In this document: in pieces, positions 7,241 through 11,842 of the stretch
Layout: every line of letters begins with the position of its first letter
How positions within the stretch are numbered: position 1 is the stretch's first letter
Assembly: GCA_030151165.1 (NCBI GenBank)
Contig: JASLEM010000217.1
Location: 1-11,842, forward strand
DNA length: 11,842 bases
Reading direction: 5' to 3'
Source: Burkholderiaceae bacterium
Lineage (GTDB): Bacteria > Pseudomonadota > Gammaproteobacteria > Burkholderiales > Burkholderiaceae
Notes under the pieces: generated by a model
Seen by the model: only the letters and a program-made list of their open reading frames with translations
Database searches by the model: none
Told to the model about the DNA's origin: nothing
Made by a program: the position numbers and the translations under genes

Positions 7241-7774
7241 ATGACGACCCCGAACGTACCGCTGATCCACTGGCACTCGATGTTCATGGGCGTGGCGCTG
7301 CTCGCCGGAGCGCGCTCCAAGGACGCGCGCAAGCGCAACGGCGCCTGCATCGCCAGCCCGGACAACCGCATCCTGGGCGTCGGCTACAACGGCCTGCCGC
7401 GCGGCTGCGACGACGACGATCCGGCCTACTGGCTCGACAACGACGACGACCCGTTCCAGTCGCGCCACAGCTACATCGTGCATGCCGAGGTCAACGCGAT
7501 CCTCAACTGCGTCGCGCTGCCGCTCACCGGCGGCACGATCTACGCGACCCAGTTCCCGTGCCCGCGCTGCACGCAGTCGATCATCCAGGTTGGGATCAAG
7601 CACGTCGTCTACCTCGAGAAGAAGCCGCACCACGCGGCCTCGATCGCGGCGGCGCACAAGATGCTCGAGAACGCCGGCGTTGCGATCCACGCGCTCTCGG
7701 AGCTGGAAGCGGCGTCGTCGCAGTGGTGCGACAAGCTCGAGAACTTCATCACGGAGCAGGGCCCCGACACCTGA
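7241..7774 (+). CDS. Deoxycytidylate (dCMP) deaminase family protein
   Basis: A zinc-dependent cytidine/deoxycytidylate deaminase of 177 residues that probably converts dCMP to dUMP for dTTP synthesis. The catalytic HAE motif is at 81-83, with zinc ligand H81 and proton-shuttle E83, and PCPRC at 106-110 supplies the other zinc ligands C107 and C110. The substrate-loop signature GYNGLPRG is at 48-55, followed by an acidic CDDDD stretch; this GYNG motif separates dCMP deaminases from tRNA adenosine deaminases and free-nucleoside deaminases. The N-terminal part (ARSKDARKRNGACI) fits the family. The -10 box just before the ATG implies leaderless translation. It is transcribed away from the DUF962 gene. 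Unlike typical Gram-negative practice, dUMP formation here could use dCMP as well as dCTP, but whether dcd also exists is not visible. Confidence 0.92.
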   Translation: MTTPNVPLIHWHSMFMGVALLAGARSKDARKRNGACIASPDNRILGVGYNGLPRGCDDDDPAYWLDNDDDPFQSRHSYIVHAEVNAILNCVALPLTGGTIYATQFPCPRCTQSIIQVGIKHVVYLEKKPHHAASIAAAHKMLENAGVAIHALSELEAASSQWCDKLENFITEQGPDT

Positions 7775-7778
7775 GCCC

Positions 7779-7806
7779 GCCGGCGGCCGCCCGCGCATGC
7801 GCCGGC
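7779..7806. terminator. Hairpin after the dCMP deaminase gene (possible terminator)
   Basis: The perfect 7-bp arms GCCGGCG (7779-7785) and CGCCGGC (7800-7806) enclose a 14-nt loop. The hairpin starts 4 nt after the stop codon region of the deaminase gene. It has no U-tract, so it may terminate weakly or only protect the 3' end. Confidence 0.35.
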
Positions 7807-7831
7807 CTCCACCGTGAATTGAGCCTCACCG

Positions 7832-7848
7832 CGCCGGCTTTTCCGGCG
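7832..7848. repeat. Solo U-loop hairpin resembling the units of the 21-nt array
   Basis: CGCCGG (7832-7837) and CCGGCG (7843-7848) form a perfect 6-bp stem around the loop CTTTT. The form (CGCCGG, a T-rich loop, CCGGCGA) resembles the palindrome at 8945-8965 in the array downstream, with a shorter loop. It lies 83 bp upstream of the 119-residue protein gene. Common origin with the array is possible but the similarity is short. Confidence 0.4.
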
Positions 7849-7931
7849 ATCGGACGGGGCCGCCCTCGCGCACCATGGGAGCGTGGATCACCCGAACCCC
7901 GGGTGGGCCGCCATCCCTGGAGGTGTCGATC

Positions 7932-8291
7932 ATGAGTGCGCTCCCCGTTCCCCAAGTCAACGACCTGCAACAGGTGCCGAAGGATTTCCTGCCCTTCGAC
8001 GCCCAGCTGGCCGCGCGGCCGCCGCGTGCGCCGCGCTCGAGCATCGCCGGGTTCAGCACGACGGCGTTGAACGCGGACGAGCTCGGCATCGGGGCGCTGC
8101 TGCGCTTCAAGTCGATGATGGCCGCCGACGGGCAGGTCGTGCACCTCGCGCGCCTCTGCTACGACAAGCTCTACGCCTACGAGCGCATCGCCGTCGCCCA
8201 CGCGAGCAGCGACGAGGCCCTGCGCCGCTTGGCGCTCGAGCTGTTCCAGATCTACCACCGGCGCCAGGCCTCGGGCCTGCCCGCCCAGTGA
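7932..8291 (+). CDS. Hypothetical protein, 119 residues
   Basis: I do not recognise a family. The product is 119 residues, soluble, with no signal peptide or membrane segment. The N-terminal third is Pro/Ala-rich and probably disordered (VPQVNDLQQVPKDFLPFDAQ, then AARPPRAPRSS). The rest looks helical and well ordered, with LGIGALLRFKSMMAADGQ, LCYDKLYAYERIAVAH and a C-terminal LRRLALELFQIYHRRQ. Choosing the ATG at 7932 rather than the in-frame ATG at 7875 is supported by GGAGG at 7919-7923, 8 nt upstream; nothing comparable precedes 7875. Codon use is strongly GC-ending like the neighbours, so it looks like a real gene. The DUF1801 gene follows after 23 bp, so the two are probably co-transcribed. 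Confidence 0.75.
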   Translation: MSALPVPQVNDLQQVPKDFLPFDAQLAARPPRAPRSSIAGFSTTALNADELGIGALLRFKSMMAADGQVVHLARLCYDKLYAYERIAVAHASSDEALRRLALELFQIYHRRQASGLPAQ

Positions 8292-8314
8292 CGTCCGCTT
8301 CGTGACGACTCTCC

Positions 8315-8701
8315 ATGCGTAAGGCCCAGCAGACCCGCTCGCTCGTCTCGGCCTGGTTCGACTTTATGGCGCCCACCGAGGCGCCGGTCGCCCAGGCGCT
8401 CCACAAGGCGATCCGCGCGACCGTGCCGGAGCTCACCGAGACCATCCGCCAGGGCAACCTGCTGCTGTCGATGAACGGCGAGCCGCTGCTGGCGATCGCG
8501 CCCGCGCGCAACCAGGTGCACCTGCTGATCTTCAACGGCAGCGACCTCGAGGACGAACTCGGCCCGCTCGAAGGCGTCGGCCGGCGCCAGCGCGTCGTGA
8601 AGTTCAACAGCGGCGTGCCGGTCGAGCTCGCCCGCGTCGAGCAGGTCGCGCGCGCCAGCGCGGAGTTCGCGCGCCGCCACCAGACCGTCGCGGGCGACTG
8701 A
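8315..8701 (+). CDS. DUF1801 domain-containing protein
   Basis: A small cytoplasmic protein of 128 residues matching the DUF1801 (YdhG/YjbR-like alpha/beta fold) pattern. The helical start leads to ALHKAIRATVPELTETIRQG, the usual region of the conserved glutamate. Next come LLSMNGEPLLAIAPARNQVH and a beta segment LLIFNGSDLEDELGPLEGVG, then the RRQRVVKF block. Molecular function is not established for the family. No obvious ribosome-binding site precedes the ATG, so translational coupling with the gene 23 bp upstream is plausible. A strong intrinsic terminator candidate lies 57 nt after its stop codon, inside the beginning of the 21-nt repeat array. Confidence 0.85.
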   Translation: MRKAQQTRSLVSAWFDFMAPTEAPVAQALHKAIRATVPELTETIRQGNLLLSMNGEPLLAIAPARNQVHLLIFNGSDLEDELGPLEGVGRRQRVVKFNSGVPVELARVEQVARASAEFARRHQTVAGD

Positions 8702-8752
8702 CGCCGCCGCGGCCGCCCGGCCGCGCGCTCGGGCGTCGGTGTTCGACCGCCC

Positions 8753-8983
8753 GGCAACGCCGTCCGGAATCCGGTGAACGGCGCTTTTTTCCCCGACGAC
8801 GGAGTTCCGAACTCCGGCATTGCTCTTATTTTCAGCAGCGCCGCACCTAATTTGTGCGGCAACGCGCTTCAGAAGTCCGGCGTCGCTGTTTTTTTGAGCA
8901 ATGCCGGAGCTCCGAACTCCGGCGCTGCACTTGTTTTCAGCATCGCCGGACCTTTTTTCTCCGGCGACGGGCTTCCGAACCCC
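8753..8983. repeat. Array of eleven degenerate 21-nt units with phased palindromes
   Basis: Eleven consecutive 21-nt units fill 231 nt, and a further one or two eroded units may extend left to 8711. All eleven have G at position 7, and most start GGC and end in CC or GC. Higher-order order is clear: 8774-8878 and 8879-8983 are two tandem 105-nt blocks. Unit by unit I count about 76 of 105 identical bases, including 34 of 42 between 8795-8836 and 8900-8941. Palindromes centre at 8808 (arms CGGAGTTC/GAACTCCG), 8850 (GCCGCAC/GTGCGGC), 8913 (GCCGGAG/CTCCGGC) and 8955 (GCCGGA/TCCGGC), spaced 42, 63 and 42 nt. T-runs lie at 8785-8790, 8889-8895 and 8953-8958. It fills most of the 345-bp gap between convergent genes. 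Function and family are unknown to me. Confidence 0.88.
8758..8790 (+). terminator. Intrinsic terminator for the 7932-8701 operon
   Basis: The lower stem is CGCCGT (8758-8763) with ACGGCG (8778-8783). The upper stem is CCGG (8764-8767) with CCGG (8771-8774) around the loop AAT, and TGA (8775-8777) bulges on the 3' side. One C later comes a run of six T (8785-8790). This is the only textbook terminator in the window. It is built from the first two clear units of the 21-nt array. Confidence 0.65.
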
Positions 8984-9046
8984 ATTCGAGGCGCACGAGA
9001 CCGCATCGGCGTCGCAACGATCGACGACGCCGGTGCCGGCCTCTGC

Positions 9047-9703
9047 TCAGCGCGTCGCGACGGTGAAGCGCGCCTTGACGTGCTTCGGCGTCTCGAGCTC
9101 GTCGACGATCGCAACGGCGAGGTCCGCCACCGAGATGCCGGCCGGCTTGTCGCCCGCCATCAGCAGCTCCTCGCCGCCGAGGCGGTAGGCGCCGGTGCGC
9201 TCGCCCGGGGCGAGGAAGGCGGGCGGGCTGACGAAGGTCCAGTCGAGCGCGGTGTTGCCGCGCAGCGCCGTGAGGGCGTCGCGCGCGGCCTGCGCGCCGG
9301 GGACGATGTTGGGCGGCACGTGCGTCAGGAACTCGGGCGTGTCCACCATCTGCACGCCGGGCGCGACGAACAGGCTGCCCGCGCCGCCGACCACCAGCAG
9401 GCGCTTGACGCCCGCGGCCTCGACGCCGGCGTCGATCGCCGCGCTGCCCTTCATGAACTGCGCGTAGAGCTCGGGCACGTCCCAGCCCGGGTTGAACGCC
9501 GAGACCACGGCGTCGTGGCCGCGCACGGCGGCGGCGACGGCGCCGGTGTCGGTGACATCCAGCGCCTGCGCGACGACGTTCGGGCGCACCTCGACCTTGG
9601 CCGGGTTGCGCACGAGCGCGGTGACGTGGTGGTCGCGGGCCAGCAGCTCGGCGAGGACGGCGGTGCCGACGAATCCGGTGGCACCGATCAGGGCGATCTT
9701 CAT
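9047..9703 (-). CDS. NAD(P)H-binding oxidoreductase (atypical SDR, YwnB/COG2910-like)
   Basis: A soluble Rossmann-fold protein of 218 residues in the NAD(P)H-binding/NmrA-like group of atypical SDRs. The N-terminal glycine motif GATGFVG is at 7-13 and VRNPAKV at 31-37 suggests NADP(H) through R32. ALDVTDTGAV (47-56) and a VVSAFNPGW segment (67-75) follow the fold. Later blocks such as RLLVVGGAGSLFVAP and LDWTFVSPPAFLAPGERTG are typical of this group, as is the C-terminal ISVADLAVAIVDELE. There is no YxxxK triad, as expected. The ATG at 9703 is chosen because GGAG lies 5-6 nt upstream; an in-frame TTG four codons earlier is not needed. It is divergent from the LysR gene at 9839, which probably regulates it. 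The substrate is unknown; relatives include quinone and flavin reductases and redox sensors. Confidence 0.91.
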   Translation of the reverse strand: MKIALIGATGFVGTAVLAELLARDHHVTALVRNPAKVEVRPNVVAQALDVTDTGAVAAAVRGHDAVVSAFNPGWDVPELYAQFMKGSAAIDAGVEAAGVKRLLVVGGAGSLFVAPGVQMVDTPEFLTHVPPNIVPGAQAARDALTALRGNTALDWTFVSPPAFLAPGERTGAYRLGGEELLMAGDKPAGISVADLAVAIVDELETPKHVKARFTVATR

Positions 9704-9747
9704 GGAGTTCTCCAAAGGGGGTGAGTCGATGGAGCAACGATATCTGC

Positions 9748-9777
9748 TTCACAATCGGGCGATAAGCCGGGCAGAAT
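9748..9777 (+). promoter_or_regulatory. Candidate sigma-70 promoter for the second LysR gene
   Basis: TTCACA (9748-9753, 5 of 6) is followed after 18 nt by CAGAAT (9772-9777, 4 of 6). A start near 9784 gives a leader of about 55 nt. The stretch between also contains GATA on each side of the -35 (9739-9742 and 9761-9764), as might a regulator site, but no clear LysR box stands out. Confidence 0.35.
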
Positions 9778-9838
9778 CACCATCACCTTGAAGCCGAACT
9801 AACAAGTCGGTCGACGCCAACCCGACCGATCCCACCCG

Positions 9839-10852
9839 ATGGACGACCTGAAGCCGCTGGCGGTCTTTGCCGAAACGGTCGACGCCGGCTCGATGAGCGC
9901 CGCCGCGCGCCGGCTCGGCATGAGCCCGTCGGCGGTGAGCCAGACGATCCGCGCGCTGGAGCAGCAGGGCGGCGTCACGCTGCTGCACCGCTCGACGCGC
10001 AAGCTCGCGCTGACCGAGGCCGGCGAGCGCTACTACCCGCACTGCAAGCGGCTGCTGGAGGCGGCGCGCGCGGCGGCCGACTCGCTGCAGCAGGCGCGCG
10101 ACGCGCCCACCGGCGAGCTGCGGCTGTCGGCACCGGTCGGCTTCGCCAACCACATCGCGCCGGCGCTCGCGCCGCTGCTGGACGACGCGCCGCAGTTGCG
10201 GCTGCGCCTGCTCGTCGACGACGCGATGATCGACCTCATCGACGCCCGCATCGACCTCGCGATCCGCATCGGCCGGCTCGCGGACTCGAGCTGGATCGCG
10301 CGCAAGCTGTGCGACTTCGAGGTGATCCTGTGCGCGTCGCCCGACTACCTCGAGCGCCACGGCGTGCCGGCGGTGCCGCAGGATCTCGCGGCGCACCAGT
10401 GGCTCGCGTTCGGCCGCGACGCCCCGGTCGGCGTGACGCCGGACGGCTCGTCGCCGTCGGGCAACCCGATCGTCGCCGCGATCGCGCGCGGGCCCGGGCC
10501 GCACGCCAGTTCGCAGCCGGCGGCGATGGCGCTCGACATGCACTCGGCCACCGGCGAGCGCCACCGCATGCGCATCGAGGCGCGCATCGCGAGCAACAAC
10601 CAGGTCTCGCTGCAGCAGATGTGCGAACACGGGCTGGGCATCGCGCACCTCGGCCACGCGGACGTCCTGCCCGCGCTGCGGCGCGGCGCGCTCGTGCGGC
10701 TGCTGCCGGCGTGGCGCTTCGACAGCATGCCCGTCTGGGCGGTCACGCCGCGGCGCGACGAGTCCGAGGCGGCGAAGGTGCGGGTCGCGGTTGAGCACCT
10801 GAAGCGCTATTTCGCGACGCTGCCGGTGGCGGACGGCGGCGCGGCCGCATGA
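9839..10852 (+). CDS. LysR-family transcriptional regulator with an effector-domain insertion
   Basis: A DNA-binding regulator of the AaeR/DmlR/CrgA-like LysR group, 337 residues. The winged helix-turn-helix is at 1-60 (GSMSAAARRLGMSPSAVSQT, then IRALEQQGG), followed by TGELRLSAPVGF (91-102), where the effector domain begins. Typical landmarks follow: DLAIRIGRL, LCASPDYL (164-171) and CEHGLGIAHL (262-271). Most relatives have about 300 residues. The excess lies at about 201-230, between WLAFGR...VTP and LDMHS, and is Ser/Pro/Gly/Ala-rich. No strong ribosome-binding site precedes the ATG. It is divergent from the NAD(P)-binding oxidoreductase gene, its likely target, and is followed after 7 bp by the YjbR-like gene, so probably shares its transcript. 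Confidence 0.92.
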   Translation: MDDLKPLAVFAETVDAGSMSAAARRLGMSPSAVSQTIRALEQQGGVTLLHRSTRKLALTEAGERYYPHCKRLLEAARAAADSLQQARDAPTGELRLSAPVGFANHIAPALAPLLDDAPQLRLRLLVDDAMIDLIDARIDLAIRIGRLADSSWIARKLCDFEVILCASPDYLERHGVPAVPQDLAAHQWLAFGRDAPVGVTPDGSSPSGNPIVAAIARGPGPHASSQPAAMALDMHSATGERHRMRIEARIASNNQVSLQQMCEHGLGIAHLGHADVLPALRRGALVRLLPAWRFDSMPVWAVTPRRDESEAAKVRVAVEHLKRYFATLPVADGGAAA

Positions 10853-10859
10853 TGCCGGC

Positions 10860-11171
10860 ATGAGACTCGACACCGTCCGCAAGTTCGCGCTCTCGCTCGA
10901 CGACGTCACCGAGGCGCCGCATCACGCGTTCAATTCGTTCCGCGTGCGCGGCAGGATCTTCGTCACCGTGCCGCCGCAGGGCGACGCCCTCCACGTCTTC
11001 GTCGCCGAGGAGGATCGCGAGCGCGCGCTGGCGCTGTATCCCGAGTGGGCCGGCAAGCTGTTGTGGGGCGGCAAGGTGGCGGGCCTGCGCGTCGCGCTCG
11101 CTACCGCCGAGCCGCGCGCGGTGAAGGCGCTCGTGCGCGCGGCGCACGCCACGCGAAGCGCGAAACGCTGA
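10860..11171 (+). CDS. MmcQ/YjbR family protein
   Basis: A small cytoplasmic protein of 103 residues in the MmcQ/YjbR family, close to the usual length. The CyaY-like alpha/beta fold is suggested by the start VRKFALSLDDVTEAPHHAFN, then SFRVRGRIFVTVPPQGDALH, a basic/acidic helix (EEDRERALALYP) and a C-terminal helix AVKALVRAAHATR. Family members have been described as DNA-binding, but no specific role is established. The gene begins 7 bp after the LysR stop codon without a clear ribosome-binding site, so translational coupling with the regulator is likely. It is convergent with the ECF sigma factor gene, 57 bp apart. Confidence 0.85.
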   Translation: MRLDTVRKFALSLDDVTEAPHHAFNSFRVRGRIFVTVPPQGDALHVFVAEEDRERALALYPEWAGKLLWGGKVAGLRVALATAEPRAVKALVRAAHATRSAKR

Positions 11172-11206
11172 GGGCCGGCCCGCCGGCGGACGGTCTTGAA
11201 CGGTAC

Positions 11207-11229
11207 AGGGCGTGCGCGGTTCGCGCCCT
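11207..11229. terminator. Hairpin between convergent genes (possible terminator)
   Basis: AGGGCG (11207-11212) pairs with CGCCCT (11224-11229), extended inward by a T-G and a G-C pair to an 8-bp stem with a 7-nt loop. It sits between the YjbR-like gene and the sigma factor gene and touches the stop codon of the latter. It has no U-tract on either side. Confidence 0.35.
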
Positions 11230-11842
11230 CAGGCGGCGATGCCGACCAGCGCCGGATTCGCCCGCAACGCGGCGAGGCCGCGGCGCACGTGGGACTTCAC
11301 GGTGCCCAGCGGCAGCTCGGTGTGGCCGGCGACCTCCTCGTGGCTGAGGCCGTCGAGGAACGCGAGATGCAGCACCTGGCGCTGGATCGGCGACAGCAGG
11401 CCGATCGCGGCGTGCAGCCGGACGCGCGCCTGCGCGTGACGCACGCGCGCGGGCGGGCCCTCGGCGGGATCGGCGAGGCCCTCGAGCGTGTCGTCGGCGA
11501 GCACGGTCTCGTGCCGGTTCCGGACGGCGACATGGCGCAGCAGGTCGAGCGCCCGGCTGCGCGCGATCGTCTTCAGCCAGGTCAGGACGCTCGCCCGCTC
11601 GGGGTCGTAGTCCGCGGCATCGCGCCAGGCCTGCATGAAGCAGGTGGAGACGACGTCGTCGGCCAGGTCGGCGCGGACGACGACGCGGATCGCGCACGCG
11701 AAGATCTCGGCACGGCAGGCGCCGTGCAAGGCGCCGAGCGCCGCCTCGTCGTGCAGCCGGACGCCCACCATCAGCAGCGACAGCTTGTCGGCGTGCTTCG
11801 CGGCGCGGGCCGCCGGCACCGCGGCCAGCACGCCGGCCAGGG
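11229..11842 (-). CDS. ECF-type RNA polymerase sigma factor (start may lie beyond the window)
   Basis: An alternative sigma factor of the extracytoplasmic-function group that directs RNA polymerase to a small regulon. Counting from a GTG at 11831, region 2 lies at about 28-100, with LADDVVSTCFMQAWRDAADY (56-75) and TWLKTIARSRALDLLR (84-99) contacting the -10 element. Region 4 lies at about 146-190 (LSPIQRQVLHLAFLDGLSHE, then EVAGHTELPLGTVKSHVRRG), the -35-binding helix-turn-helix. Regions 1.1 and 3 are absent, as usual. The frame is open to the right edge, so the true start could be the GTG at 11831, a later codon such as the ATG at residue 21, or outside. No anti-sigma gene lies downstream; the next gene there is convergent. 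Confidence 0.9.
   Translation of the reverse strand, partial: LAGVLAAVPAARAAKHADKLSLLMVGVRLHDEAALGALHGACRAEIFACAIRVVVRADLADDVVSTCFMQAWRDAADYDPERASVLTWLKTIARSRALDLLRHVAVRNRHETVLADDTLEGLADPAEGPPARVRHAQARVRLHAAIGLLSPIQRQVLHLAFLDGLSHEEVAGHTELPLGTVKSHVRRGLAALRANPALVGIAA

Noticed and set aside
8753..8983. CRISPR array
   Set aside because: Units are contiguous and degenerate, without identical repeats separated by unique spacers of constant length, and no cas gene is near.
8753..8983. Integron attC sites or cassette array
   Set aside because: No R'/R'' core sites (RYYYAAC/GTTRRRY) flank the palindromes, units are far too short, and no integrase is visible.
8774..9724. Plus-strand open frame of 316 codons starting in the repeat array
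   Set aside because: After the array it runs antisense through the NAD(P)H-binding oxidoreductase gene with Arg/Asp/Gly-rich, non-family sequence. Only the heptapeptide part is of interest and is reported separately.

Overview
The window is very GC-rich, with GC-ending codons throughout. Two things fit a betaproteobacterium of the order Burkholderiales: the start of metG lies near mrp, and the regulators and small proteins are typical of that order. A Roseateles/Mitsuaria/Rubrivivax-like genome would fit, but this is an inference from sequence style, not a database result. No rRNA, tRNA, CRISPR array, transposase or phage gene is visible. The window is mostly ordinary chromosome with many regulator/target pairs.

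Left part (1-3044): the 5' end of metG (methionyl-tRNA synthetase, minus strand) is followed by a 14-helix DHA2-type drug/proton antiporter and then by mrp (apbC), the P-loop Fe-S cluster carrier. Divergent neighbouring of metG and mrp is known from E. coli, so the transporter looks like an insertion into that pair. Middle left (3055-5298): a GcvA-like LysR regulator is divergent from an operon of a short-chain dehydrogenase and an AhpD/carboxymuconolactone-decarboxylase-fold protein. The shared intergenic region holds two near-identical 13-nt sites that are good operator candidates.

Centre (5383-7774): a minus-strand pair encodes a DUF962/Mpo1-like membrane protein and a ketopantoate-reductase (PanE) family enzyme. 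Divergent from it is a dCMP deaminase gene whose -10 box sits so close to its ATG that the transcript is probably leaderless. Right centre (7932-8701): an unrecognised 119-residue protein and a DUF1801 protein form a likely two-gene operon.

The most unusual element is non-genic. At about 8753-8983, between the convergent DUF1801 and NAD(P)-binding oxidoreductase genes, lies an array of degenerate 21-nt units. It is arranged as two tandem 105-nt blocks (five units each), with four palindromes whose centres are spaced 42, 63 and 42 nt apart, all multiples of 21. The first units also form a good intrinsic terminator for the upstream genes.

Right end (9047-11842): an NAD(P)H-binding oxidoreductase is divergent from a second LysR regulator, which carries an unusual insertion of about 30 residues in its effector domain and is followed by a YjbR/MmcQ-family gene. 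A convergent ECF sigma factor gene runs to the window edge with no anti-sigma gene downstream.
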